Source: Bedellia somnulentella (lineage: Eukaryota > Arthropoda > Insecta > Lepidoptera > Bedelliidae). From it: a stretch of 64,000 nt of DNA. The position numbers and the translations under genes are program-made. Of the stretch, positions 53,638 through 64,000 are shown piece by piece. The stretch covers positions 11,209,970 through 11,273,969 of the forward strand of contig OY755186.1 in the NCBI GenBank assembly GCA_963576735.1. The letters run 5' to 3'. Within the stretch, counting starts at the first letter, position 1, and every line of letters begins with the position of its first letter. The notes beneath the pieces were generated by a model. It saw nothing but the letters and a program-made list of their open reading frames with translations, searched no databases and had not been told where the DNA came from.

Positions 53638-53829
53638 ATAATATTATAAAATGGAGTTAGGGAATGCAAACAGTACTTAAAAGTGCAAAAGAAACAAAGG
53701 ATAGAAGAATTTCGCACTGGAAGCCAATCCAACAGTAGCTCAATTCGCAGAGCAATGGGTGCGTATACCCGAGGTCGCGAAACCTGACGGTGTCGATTTT
53801 TTTTTCCTTTATTTATCCTTTATTTATCT
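53638..53829 (+). mobile_element. tRNA-cored hairpin retroelement (family C), copy C8
   Basis: GAGTTAGGGAATGCAAACAG leader, GTAGCTCAATTCGCAGAGC (A box), GCGTATACCCGAGGTCGCG, a damaged B box, and ACGGTGTCGATTTTTTTTTC. Confidence 0.7.
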
Positions 53830-54671
53830 GTTCTAAGAAATCTTAAAGTTATTATAAATATAGATTATCTGCTATCCTTTCATAGGAAAATACATACCGA
53901 AAAAAGAACATCAAACACTGATGTGTCTTATATACAATGACAAAAAAAACAGGGAAATGGCAATTCAATAAATTGAAATAAACTCAAACGCACCATTATT
54001 AATCGCACGTCCAATAGGTTTGTCTAGCCGTGCGGGTGGCATAGTGTACACGACAGCGCGAAATAACCTCTCACTTGTGAGTCGCGACAAATCTAATTTC
54101 GAGCAGTCAAATAGCATTCTCTTCTATAAATATATGAGCTAGTTATATTTGTTTTTATAAAATAGCAAGAAAATAGCTAAACATTCGGTAGAAGTTGCAC
54201 CAAAACGTTTTTTAAGCACATGGTGTAAATCACAATTCGGGCTACGAGGGGCGGTAGAATAGAAGTAATAATGTTGTTAGTAATGTAACACACGTTTGTT
54301 ATACAATGACATGTTTTTTTTTGGTGGTTCAAGAAGAGAAGAAGATAGTACCATTAATGAGAATGAGCCTTGGCCTCTATTTGATCTTACAGGAATAAGC
54401 GTGCGTGCATTCATGAATACAATCTGAGAACAAAATTTTATGAATATTATGAATGTACGTTACAGGTTTTATCTTGATATATTTATAGACTCCCAAAGTA
54501 TCAAAGGTGGAAATTCCTCATATATACTTACGGAAATTAATTGGGGAAAAGATCGTAAAATAAAGGATTAATGGTCAGAAACATTGCTCGAAAATTACTG
54601 ATTTGGTTTAAAAACCTTAATCCGCCTCTTACGTCACTGATTAGTGACCGATATTCAAGTGACATAAATTA
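53830..54671. other. Spacer
   Basis: Fragment resembling SINE A near 54490-54560 (GGGGAAAAGATCGTAAAATA). No gene. Confidence 0.4.
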
Positions 54672-54927
54672 CTGTACTTGCTGTGTAGTACCGGCTTAGA
54701 ATAGCACTACCCCATTTCTTCCGGTGGGTGTACATAAGAGGCGACTTACGGTATTGGGGCTTTTAAGGGATTTTTGGGCGATGCATTTGGAGACCCATCA
54801 CTAACAACCTTTATTTCACGACTTTTTCCCCACGCAACATCCAAAAGCGGCTGAGGAATTTCTAATTCCCTAGCTCTGGCTACACTTTCAAGGAATTTAT
54901 AGTCGTGAGTGTATGTATGTATGTACT
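54672..54927 (+). mobile_element. SINE family A, copy A21
   Basis: Flanked by ACATAAATTA (54662-54671 and 54928-54937). Near-consensus copy, GTAGTACCGGCTTAGAATAG to GTCGTGAGTGTATGTATG. Confidence 0.88.
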
Positions 54928-54939
54928 ACATAAATTAAA

Positions 54940-56764
54940 ATCAAAGGCCTATTCATTTGGCGATCCAATTAAAATAATCAACTCATACTGCATCACGAAA
55001 TTCCTATATTACTAGTTTTAGAATATTTTTTTATGCTTCTGAACCTCTGGCAAACCTTTTCTTAATTTCAAGTTATACTTATTTTTATATTATTTATACT
55101 GACAGTAAAATAAGCTTAAATTTATATTCAGCATGCACTTGTTCTTATTTTTCATTCCTTGTTGTCGTCGAGTATTGAAATAAACTAATAATAATTCAAT
55201 GTTGAGGGAAGTCTAAATGTAAACTCCATCATCATAAATCATAAATAAATCAATTTAGTAATATTATAAAATCAGGAAGCGTCTACGAATAACCATAAAA
55301 ATGTTGCAATTCCTCTATAGAAAAAGTAATAGTATAAATAAAGTAGTGTCATGTCGAGTCGTTCGGTAGGCCGATTGGCTTCGATTATGGCCCCGCGGAG
55401 ACTAATATCCTTTTCTTTTCCAAATGTTTTTTGGGGAATGTAATTTTTGGCGCGTCGGTCACAGATGTTGAGAAACCCTGTTCTGACGCAGTTGGGACGC
55501 AGTAAGTGGGGTCACTTACGTTAAGTAGCTACTTATAGAAAGACGTGTCCGTTTTTTAGCAGGTGCGTTATTCGGGACCTCCAATTGTGATTGGAATTGT
55601 TTGGGGGACATTTTTACGAGTCTCGTCTCCGTTTTAATTTGACGTAACTTGGGGTTATTTAAACGCGCTATGTAATATGGGAGCGGAAGAAAAAGTAAAC
55701 ATGTCGGGCGAAACGCGCTCCTGGCAGATATTAAAGGCATATCTCTCCATTATGAGCGGGAAGTTACGTAATTTAAGGGAGAGTTCGGAGCGAGCCCGCG
55801 GCATATGGCGCGCTGCGGAAGGGTTGGTGACTTCTTAGGGAAGGGAAACATGTTGAACTTTGCCTTTATATTTTACTCGTAATTGATATTAATAATTCTT
55901 TTATTATTTATGTAATACAAAGAAAGAGGATTAGACGAAGTAAGAGTTTACGATTTGGTATAATCATGCGTAGACGAATAGATAAAGAATTTTTTAGTAC
56001 AACTATCAGAATTTGCAGGTTTTTTTAAATTTAATATGACTTTAGTTAGTAGTTTAAAATAAAAAAAAGCATTCAAAGTTTATTTAAAACTTTTCATTAC
56101 TGAAATAACACATCTAATATAAATTATATAAAATGTGCGCTCAATAATTACACAATTTCCTTTCTAAACAAAACAAAATTTTAAGAAATTTCAAATGTTA
56201 ATTTCACATCCCTAAACCCAAGTGAATCGTTCTTCAGGCACAGCTGCTGGTGCGCTTCGTAGCCCGATTATAGCTCGACTACGACGACGGCGTACGGAGT
56301 GCTACGAGAATGCAACTACGACAGTACGTGCTACGGCACATACGTTTGTAAGCAATGGAACCATTTGCGGGCAGACTCATTTGTTAATGTTACATATTTC
56401 GAGCTTACCGTTTCTGATATTCCAAGATTTATGAGTATTAATAAATCATGTGTATATTCTACTCAGAAGGCATTTGGAATAGCAATTAAATGTACATTAT
56501 TATTTTTCAACTTGTGAGTTTTTAATTAAAACTAGTAATATAGTTTAATAGATTTAAGATGAATTGATTATTTCACGATGTGGTTCTACCTAGCATGACT
56601 CTGTTATATAGTCCTTACCTTCCAAAGGTTGTCTGGAATAGGTCGCTTTTAGTGATAGGCCTGCCGATTCTATTGAATTATAAAATGTTGTTGATTGTAA
56701 AACCTTTTCATAGATGTGCAATGAAGAGTTTTCTTTTCTATTATTATAACCAATATTATAACCA
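54940..56764. other. Spacer with a CpG-richer patch
   Basis: Sequence at 55350-55830 is clearly GC-richer and CpG-containing (ATGGCCCCGCGGAGAC, GAGCGAGCCCGCGGCATATG) and may be a promoter or 5' UTR. Frames on both strands here are unrecognised. The rest is AT-rich. Confidence 0.35.
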
Positions 56765-57010
56765 TTGCCGTGAAGTGCCGGCTTAGAATGTCGCTACTCC
56801 TTTCTACCCGTGGGTGTCGTAAGAGGCGACTAAGGGTGTTGCGGCTTTTAATTGTATTTTTGGGCTATGTGGTTGGAGACCCATCACCAAAAACTTTATT
56901 CTTACCATCTTTTCCCCACTCAACTTCCAAAAGTGGCTGAGGAATTTATATTTCCTTAGCTCTGGCTACCCCTTCTAGGGAAATATAGCCGTGAGTATAT
57001 GTATGTATGA
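56765..57010 (+). mobile_element. SINE family A, copy A22
   Basis: Flanked by ATTATAACCA (56755-56764 and 57011-57020). Subfamily head AAGTGCCGGCTTAGAATG and TCGTAAGAGGCGACTAAGGG. Confidence 0.88.
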
Positions 57011-57011
57011 A

Positions 57012-57670
57012 TTATAACCAACCATAAAAAGAGTTATACTTATCATTATAATTCATAGAAAAGCCGACTGCGTGCACAGTTTAGTCTGCTCAAATGTTAG
57101 CACAGTGGTTCACCTGCCACGATCGAACCAGACAAATAACTGTGAAATCGGTTGTCAGAGATTATAACGGCGGGGTGGAAAAGGGTTGCCAGTCGCGTGC
57201 CCTTTCACGTCTTGACATTTTAAATTGTTTGTTTGCGAGCGAACATCACGTTATTTATTCAATGACAACGGTGTTAACGTTTATACACTTGTAGCTTTAA
57301 GTGTGGGAGTTGGATGGAAACTTTTATTTGAATAAAGGTACTGATAATTTATGTTCATTTTTCGTAGGTGTACAGAATATTTAATAATTCTCATAGAATA
57401 GAAAACTTTTTTGCGCTTAAGTAAATTATTACACAGTAATAATGTTCTTGAACGGAAGTATAATTGGTGGTTTTATTACTAACACTGACTTCTTCCAGAC
57501 AACCTTTAGATGTAAAAGTCACCAAATCAGTTTTGCATCGTGAACTTTTGGGTAGCATGAGGTGTATGTCACATCTTTTGTGAGGTAAATTGCCATTAGT
57601 CGCTTACCAAATAGGACACAAAAGACGTTATTTATGAGCAGATACAAAATGGACTAATAAGTAAAAAATA
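57012..57670. other. Spacer
   Basis: A 66-codon plus frame at 57094-57294 is not recognised. Nothing else. Confidence 0.35.
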
Positions 57671-57673
57671 TAT

Positions 57674-57922
57674 ACATACATACATACATATACTCACGGC
57701 TAAAAAACCCTTGAAGGGGTAGCCAGAGCTAGGGAATTAGAAATTCCTTAGCCACTTTTGGAAGTTGCGTGGGGAAAAGATGGTGAAATAAAGTTTGTTG
57801 GTGATGGCTCTCCAACTGCATCGCCCAAAAATCCCTTAAAGGCCCCAATACCGTTAGTCGCCTCTTACGTACACCCACCGGAAGAAATGGGGTAGTGCTA
57901 TTCTAAGCCGACACTACACAGC
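57674..57922 (-). mobile_element. SINE family A, copy A23
   Basis: Reversed near-consensus copy between AAAAATATATA-type direct repeats; ACATATACTCACGGCTAA to TTCTAAGCCGACACTACACA. Confidence 0.85.
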
Positions 57923-58204
57923 AAAAATATATAATAACACTAAAATGACATATGACATTGTTTCCTTTACCCTTAGCATCACAGCTAATCCCTATCCACT
58001 GCTTACTGAAAATAACGCCCATAGATATGCACAACGATTGCACATCCGTTAATTGTTGGGGCTCATAAGTTTTGCACTGGCAGCCACGTACCAAACGACT
58101 ACTAAAGGATAGTTTTTTTTATAAACTCCAACAAAACCCGTAATGAATTCAAGAAGTAGGGAAATCAAACTGCCTAAACGTTATAATACTATTTTGTGGA
58201 AATT

Positions 58205-58306
58205 AAACGGGGAACGATTTTAAAAAGCTCCCAGTACCCTAAGTCATTTCTTACGACTCCCACCGGAAGAAATGGATTAGACCTATTATAACCCGACGGT
58301 ACACGC
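58205..58306 (-). mobile_element. SINE family A fragment (A24)
   Basis: AAAAGCTCCCAGTACCCTAA, CGACTCCCACCGGAAGAAAT and TATTATAACCCGACGGTAC. Confidence 0.6.
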
Positions 58307-58335
58307 TCATGTTAAAAGAGTCTTAAATAAACTGT

Positions 58336-58586
58336 ACGGCCCCTACGTAAAGTATCGTAACTGCAAAACCTTAACTTTACAGGAGAGCAATTTGAATGTA
58401 CCACTTAATATAGTTTTTGGCGCTTAATTGGTACAGTTTCGACAGTATTCAATTGAAAAATGGTCTTAAAAATGAATAAAAACAAAAAATAATTAATGTA
58501 CATCATAGATACTCACAGTTACGTTAAAATATGAAAAAAACAAAAATTTTGATTTTTGCAGTTACGATAGTTTACGTAGGGGCCGT
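58336..58586. mobile_element. 251-bp MITE with ~32-bp inverted ends
   Basis: ACGGCCCCTACGTAAAGTAT at the left mirrors ATAGTTTACGTAGGGGCCGT at the right, and pairing continues through CGTAACTGCAAAA. The interior is AT-rich. The target duplication is not obvious. Confidence 0.8.
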
Positions 58587-58589
58587 CGC

Positions 58590-60700
58590 GTTCTTTTATC
58601 ATATACTTAACCACCAAGGCTGTATATTTCGTCAGCAGCCAAAGATCTTACCGCAGCAGTGGTTTGGCGGTAAATTTGAGGTGTCCTGATTATCCGCTGG
58701 TTTCATACCAACCACTCGTCACTCTGTTTGGGTCTATTATGCGCAGTTTCGTGTTTAGTGCTCGTTTGTGGTGTCTTTGTGGTTTTGGGACACAATAGCG
58801 TTAACTTTACTACAATGTGGCTGTAAGCTGATATCCAATTTGAATTTTATGGTTTGACAAAACAATGCAAAGTTTCTTTTCCTCGTTTTGTACAGTAAAT
58901 AGTTAAAATAGTATTTTATAAAGACAATATCTTTCCGTTAGCCCTTATTAATATTTAAAACAGTTGTCAACTAATCATCATTGAAATCACCAAGTAATAA
59001 TTGTGATTATCTCGATAGGCTTTCAATATTATAATCGGAGCATCTATCTGAAGCAACCATACGTGTACTGCTCTTAAAGACAAGTGTTGCTGTGACGGAG
59101 ACCTGTCAAAATTGCCGCCTTCTTGGTCGTTTATACGCAGGCGCGGGCAAGCAAGACGTTGCTACAGCCTTCTCGTTTCAGCGAAACGAGGTCTGCGGGT
59201 CGCGGCTAACCTTCGGCGCGAGGTTTGTGGCGGCAAAAATGTGTGTTTCGGTGTGCCAACAGCGGGGCGCCACAGCCAGCCCCGCCCAGCCGCCGTTACC
59301 GCCGTTACCGCTCCGCCGCTAAGACGACGGGCACATTGAGATAAGGAGCGCGGGAAGCGGGCACACTAACGTCGACGTGCTTTGCTACATTAGCTTTCTT
59401 GCTGGAACCTATTGATTTTGTTACTCACTCGACTTCAATGCTACAATGTTAAGCGCTTGAATGTTTCTTTTGTTATAGCGAAACATAATAAATACAGGAT
59501 GTTTTTGCTTTATCGATCAAGGTTAGATCAGAGAAATAAGAAATTTATTAATACACATTTTCTCTTACGAAATAAAATTTGAAGTAAGATATTGAAAGAG
59601 TATAGTTGAAGCACGAAAGTTTTAAGTGAGATGTCTTTCTTGAAGTAGCTTTGTGATCAAGTCTTAACCTTAGCCAGATATGGAGCCGCGAGCTGTCAAA
59701 ATGGAGAGGGAAAAAAGGCGGGAATGTGGCATCGCTTTATGTGAGCTCGTCATTGCGTTAGACAAGGAGGTATGCTCGGTGGTTTGCGTGGGAACGGGAT
59801 AGCGAACACATCGCGGTTTATAAGAAAACCCAAGACGTTGGGCGTGTTTGGCGGGTGGGCGTGTGGGTTTTTTGGTTAGTGGTGGTGTGTTGCGGTTGTG
59901 TGGGTGTGTGTGTGGACGCGTGCGGCCGCAGGTGTGTGTTAGTGCGGCTGGCCGCTGTGGGCGAAGTGGCTCCGATGAAACGTTCATCCGTTTGTCAACG
60001 AGCGGGAATGTTTCATGCCTTTACTTATTTAAGTACCTCATAAAATTTATGACGATATAAAATTTTTAGTAAACAGCCAGTCGTTCAACTTGCCCATATA
60101 TGATTTGGTTCTTCTTAAATATGTTACTTTTGAAAATTTTGTACTGCTATTTAAAATATTACTTATTACACTTTTACTACCTAAGGTTAGCTAATAATTG
60201 TGAGTATAGGTAGATAGGGAGTATCACAGAGTGGGTTAGCAGAAAAAAAATTCTCATAAACCTCACTTCCTTTTTTTACTTGGTTTTCAGAAAATCGTCA
60301 TTTTGCTCATACTGAGTAATCTCGTGTTAGAAGGCGATGCTATAGCCGCTTTGAAAAAATACGCTCTTTATTATAACTTGCTGGAAATAGCAATACGCGG
60401 GGTGTATTATTTTTTCTCTCAGCGTTAAAAGAATTTGTGAATGAACAAATTGTATTCAGAAAAACATAACAGTTGTAAGTAATTCTAAAAATAACCTCAT
60501 GATCTTTTAAAGTTAGCCTGAGCAAATCTTATGACTTTCTTTAATTATATATATTAGCCTTTTGAGGTATATTATTTTTAGTAAAACTTTAAGGGTTAAT
60601 TTTTCGTGTTTGTTGATTTTACAGTTTTGTTCTTTAGCGTATTTTTTTTAAACAATAAGCGTTGTTACATGTAGAAGAACCAGTAACAACAGCTTATCAT
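58590..60700. promoter_or_regulatory. CpG- and GC-rich region, possible promoter / 5' UTR
   Basis: 59090-59350 and 59680-60000 are far richer in G+C and CpG than the rest of the window (CGCGGGAAGCGGGCACAC, GACGCGTGCGGCCGCAGG), with a GT-rich run at 59870-59940. Overlapping frames on both strands arise from base composition and match no family I know. In an AT-rich insect genome such islands often mark promoters or first exons; this is inference. Confidence 0.3.
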
Positions 60701-60704
60701 GCAG

Positions 60705-60755
60705 AAAAGAGTGGGTTCAAATCCCAAGTCGAGCCTACACCATTGTATTTATATT
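60705..60755 (+). mobile_element. SINE family B head fragment
   Basis: GTGGGTTCAAATCCCAAGTC (B box) and GAGCCTACACCATTGTATTT, the family B head end, lying 11 bp before the LINE remnant. Confidence 0.5.
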
Positions 60756-60766
60756 GACAGGAAGAT

Positions 60767-61490
60767 GTGACAGAATGCGTGATTGCGATTGATGGTAAGG
60801 ATGTGGAACAGGTGAAGGAGTTTGTATATCTGGGAAGTTTGTTTACAAGGGATGGAAAATGTGATGAAGACATTGAAAGAAGAGTGAAAAAGGGTAATGC
60901 GGTAAATGGAGCAATGAATAGCCTAATGATCAGTCAATCGGTGTCTGAAAAGGCCCGAATGGCTGTGCATGATGCTGTTCTTGTTCCTACGCTTATGTAT
61001 GGAAGCGAATGTTGGGTGAGGCAGAAGAAGCATGAGAGCAGAGTGAATGCAGTAGAGATGAGGTCCCTCAGAAAAATTTGTAATGTTAGATTGTGTGACC
61101 GAGTGAGAAATAGTGTTATTCGTGAAAAATGTGGTGTGAAAGATGATATTGTAAGAAAGATAGAAAAAGGAATGTTGAGATGGTTTGGGCACATAGAGAG
61201 GATGGATGACAGAAAATTGGTAAAAGGGATCTATAGAGCTAGTGTGGATGGTAATGTTAGTAGACGACGACCACGGAGAACACACTTGGACCAAATTGAG
61301 AGTGTGCTCAAAAAGGCTGGCGTCCGAAGTATGAAGAATAAAAGAGCATGTATGAAAATATTGATGGATGTAAACGAAGCTAGAGAGGTTTGTCAGGATC
61401 GTACGAAGTGGCGATCGATAGTCTCTGCCTACCCCAATGGGAATTAATGGCGTGAGTATATGTATGTATGTATGTATGTCACTGCCTAGA
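60767..61490 (+). pseudogene. RTE-like LINE, C-terminal ORF end and 3' tail
   Basis: A 226-residue open frame holds the C-terminal part of a non-LTR retrotransposon ORF: VKEFVYLGSLFTRDGKCDED, PTLMYGSECWVRQKKHESRV, EMRSLRKICNVRLCDRVRN, GMLRWFGHIERMDDRKLVKG and RTKWRSIVSAYPNGN. These motifs follow the RT catalytic region in RTE-related LINEs common in Lepidoptera (recalled). The endonuclease and RT core are absent: a typical 5'-truncated insertion. The 3' end, TGCCTACCCCAATGGG then GGCGTGAGTATATGTATG, closely resembles the end of SINE family A. The surviving frame has no stops, so the insertion may be young. Confidence 0.85.
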
Positions 61491-61589
61491 TTAAACTGAA
61501 AAAGTATGGTGAGTTTCTTAGCCTTAGCTAAAATAAAAATAAAAGCATATGGTCAAATCACAAGATGTTTTTTTTTATTTCAGCTGGTA

Positions 61590-61742
61590 CGTACGTGGTA
61601 GGTACGACACTTTTTATGTATTAATTATTTTCAAAATTACAATATTTTATATAAGCATTCCATAGGCAAAGTTGTTTAGTTTGATGTCTTTTATCAATTT
61701 AAAACATAAAAAGTTATGTTTTAAAAAACGAGGTCGAGGCCA
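61590..61742 (+). mobile_element. MITE family F, degraded copy
   Basis: GGTACGACACTTTTTATGTA, CAAAGTTGTTTAGTTTGATG, ending GAGGTCGAGGCCAATTA. Confidence 0.6.
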
Positions 61743-61745
61743 ATT

Positions 61746-62034
61746 ATTACTAAAAAGCCTCAATACTCTTAGAAACGACAATCACGGGTAGGAATGAGTT
61801 AGAGAAAACTATTTTAAGCCTACACAGCAGGCCAAACTACGTGTGCACAAAATGTGGCAATTCACCGGGTCACAAAAAGTCACTGGATTTTCAAACAATA
61901 TTTACTTCTGCCTCCCCATCGCTTTGCAGATATTCGTTTTAAATAATATTGTGATGAAAAAAACGGTATAATAAATACATACATACATATACTCACGGCT
62001 ATAATCCCTAGAAGGGGTAGCCAGAGCTAAGGAT
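61746..62034 (-). mobile_element. SINE family A, two fragments (A25)
   Basis: A head fragment at 61746-61829 (CCTCAATACTCTTAGAAACG, TTTTAAGCCTACACAGC) and a 3' end at 61976-62034 (ACATATACTCACGGCTATAA, CCAGAGCTAAGGA), separated by unrelated sequence. Confidence 0.6.
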
Positions 62035-62150
62035 CCTCCCATTTATCGAGGTCTGCGTCTAAAGCTGGTTCTGTGGCTACTGATGCTGGGAGACTCAAGA
62101 AGCGAAAATACAATAATCTTGGTGAAGAACATATTTTTACTTACTTTCGG

Positions 62151-62258
62151 TGTGAATATCCAAGCAAAACGTGGGTACTCCGAACACCAGATGACGATTG
62201 TCACGTGATGTTCAGAAGTATTAGTACCTCTGCCAACACCTTTGGGGATATACGGAGT
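62151..62258 (+). mobile_element. SINE family B tail
   Basis: CAAGCAAAACGTGGGTACTC, TCACGTGATGTTCAGAAGTA and TTTGGGGATATACGG. Confidence 0.7.
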
Positions 62259-62259
62259 C

Positions 62260-62865
62260 TTTTGCTGTTGAGATCCTTGGTCCATGAGATATTTTAAACG
62301 AAATTATAGCTGCCTTTTGATTTTTGTGAGCCAATATGGACCACTGTCAACTGCAAGGTATAGCTTGTAGCCATTGAACGGAATCTGGCCTGCAGCAAGC
62401 CAAAAGACGAACCCGAATTTATAAATTTGGTCTGAAATGGACCGCAAAGGGGCTTGTCCCATTAAAAAAAAGTGTTTATTGGCATAACTTATGACACTAC
62501 ATGTTGAAATATTATAATTTTAACAAGGTTTGCCCGTAGTGTGAGAAGTATTCCCTCAATATTATTGATACCAGCTGGGCAAGCACGACCGCTATTTTAT
62601 CGACACGATAACGGTTAGAATAAGATGGCAGTATACGATACTAAGTAAGTGCGTAAGAGATAGCTGCTTTATCCCACGCGATAACTAGTTTAAACACTTA
62701 AGAACTTTGACACTAGTATCGACTATTTTTATCGTTGCTTTTATTATTGCTTGCATCTAATGATAACAAAAAGTAATTGAGTTTTTATTTTCCACCAGTG
62801 TGGAACGGTGTGTCCAGATTCCACTATGGTTTTGAATGACATCGATATCATCATATTATTTAAGG
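62260..62865. other. Spacer
   Basis: No gene or repeat recognised. Confidence 0.4.
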
Positions 62866-63014
62866 CGATAGGCCTGCCCCCTATCACGTGAGTACTCTGT
62901 CCATGCAAAACGTGGGTACTCTGAACACAAGGTGACAAAGTCACGTGATGTTCAGAAGTATTAGTACCTCTGCCAATCCCTTCGGGGATATTCGGCGTGA
63001 ACGTTTATGTTTAT
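62866..63014 (+). mobile_element. SINE family B tail
   Basis: GATAGGCCTGCCCCCTATCA, CATGCAAAACGTGGGTACTC and TTCGGCGTGAACGTTTATGT; 5' truncated. Confidence 0.75.
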
Positions 63015-63323
63015 ATTTAAGACGAATATCTCCAAAGTGAAAGGGAGGCAGGCATATATGTGACAAGTATGCATAATTTTGACCAGGTGTTTAGTACCCA
63101 CAGTTGCCCAAATAGTGTAGTATCGCGATGGATGGCAGACGTTGTTAAAGTATATTTATCCTTATTGTCACTCTGATTATATAACTACAATTATGATTAC
63201 TAGGGTCAATTAAGTAAATTTTCCATCAACCTTAGAAAAATCCATAAATAAATGTTTGCAAAAGTTTTATTGTTACAAGATCTGTTTGACTATAAAATAA
63301 ATTGATAAAAGGAAATAAACAAA

Positions 63324-63561
63324 GCCGTGTGGTACTGGTTTAGAATAGCACTACCCCATCTCTTCCTGTGGGCTTTTGGGGCGAAGCCCAAATTGTGGCT
63401 TTTAAAGTAATTTTTGGGCAATGCGTTTGGAGATCCATCAACAACAACATTTATTCTAAAGTGTTATCTACTCAACTTTCAAAAGTGGCTAAAGAATTTC
63501 GGATTATGAAGTTCTGGCTACCTTTTCTAGGGATTTAGAGCCATGACTATATGTATGTATG
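63324..63561 (+). mobile_element. SINE family A, copy A26
   Basis: TGGTTTAGAATAGCACTACC to GAGCCATGACTATATGTATG. Confidence 0.75.
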
Positions 63562-63749
63562 TGATACACAGAATTTACCTGCGAAGTTAAAAAACATTGT
63601 AGCAATTTAAATAACTATAGAAAATGTGGGAAGTATAATTCACATTGTCAATCGTTCCAGTTGCTTCACTGATCTCGAACAAAGCACCAGAAAAGATGTG
63701 GTTTCTTTATTTCCTATGCTTATACCATGGTTCATTATTGAATACTTTA

Positions 63750-63943
63750 ATAAATCCCAAAAAGAGGTAGCCAGAGCTTGGAAAGTTGATAGGGCACAAG
63801 ATGGTAGAAATAAAGTATCGTTGGTGATAGGTCTCTAACGGCATTGTCCAAAAATCACTTAAAAAGCCCCATACCCTTAGTCGCCTATTACGACACCCGA
63901 GGGTAGAAAGGGGTAGTGACATTCTAAGCCAGCACTTCACGGT
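63750..63943 (-). mobile_element. SINE family A, copy A27
   Basis: AATAAATCCCAAAAAGAGGT to ACATTCTAAGCCAGCACTTC, reversed; the 3' simple-repeat tail is missing. Confidence 0.7.
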
Positions 63944-64000
63944 AAATATTTATTAATCTGGTCTTGGTAATTTATTGTTTTGAAGCGAATTCCAGAAGCA

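Noticed and set aside
55516..55740. 74-codon minus-strand frame in a GC-richer patch
   Set aside because: No splice, poly(A) or family evidence; possibly promoter sequence.
59092..59987. Multiple GC-rich frames on both strands
   Set aside because: Overlapping frames of similar length on both strands are expected from GC-rich sequence; no family resemblance.

Overview
This window is nuclear DNA of an insect, almost certainly a moth or butterfly. The evidence is intron-containing animal genes (TAK1 kinase, the cyclophilin PPIL4, a secreted neuropeptide-type precursor), consensus GT/AG splice sites, AATAAA signals, AT-rich spacers and a very dense load of repeats of lepidopteran type (small TCTATACT...CTAG Helitrons, tRNA-headed SINEs, MITEs). 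No operons, bacterial genes or CRISPR arrays are present.

Layout, left to right. 1-2.0 kb: the first two coding exons of Tak1 (minus strand), whose remaining exons lie beyond the left edge. 2.0-5.3 kb: a 2-kb element with inverted ends. 5.9-13.3 kb: a four-exon ankyrin-repeat gene (minus) with long, transposon-filled introns; below it lies a two-exon degenerate THAP gene whose terminal exon can also be read, in another frame, as an ankyrin-like 3' end. 13-28 kb: mainly repeats, with one unassigned 124-codon ORF carrying a polyadenylation signal (17.6 kb), a broken DDE transposase split off by a Helitron (22.3-22.7 kb) and a decayed basic-protein ORF interrupted by a SINE with a 10-bp target duplication (24.2-25.1 kb). 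28.5-31.6 kb: a five-exon prohormone-like precursor (minus) with signal peptide, many dibasic sites and two tandemly duplicated exons. 32-38.5 kb: repeats. 38.7-40.9 kb: single-exon PPIL4 (minus). 41-64 kb: gene-poor, with MITEs, a PIF1-helicase remnant, remnants of two LINE types, many SINEs, one candidate first exon (51.7 kb) and CpG-rich, promoter-like stretches at 55.4-55.8 and 59.1-60.0 kb.

The most notable repeat biology is threefold. (1) A family whose core is a tRNA-like sequence and whose flanks are inverted repeats that lengthen the acceptor stem; its 13-17 bp target duplications indicate target-primed retrotransposition. (2) An abundant SINE (about 27 copies) whose last ~45 bp match the 3' end of an RTE-like LINE present here, which suggests a SINE/LINE partnership. 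(3) Several long foldback elements with 3-bp target duplications. Tak1, PPIL4 and the prohormone have no functional link to one another; their proximity looks like ordinary gene order. Everything here is read by eye, without database searches.
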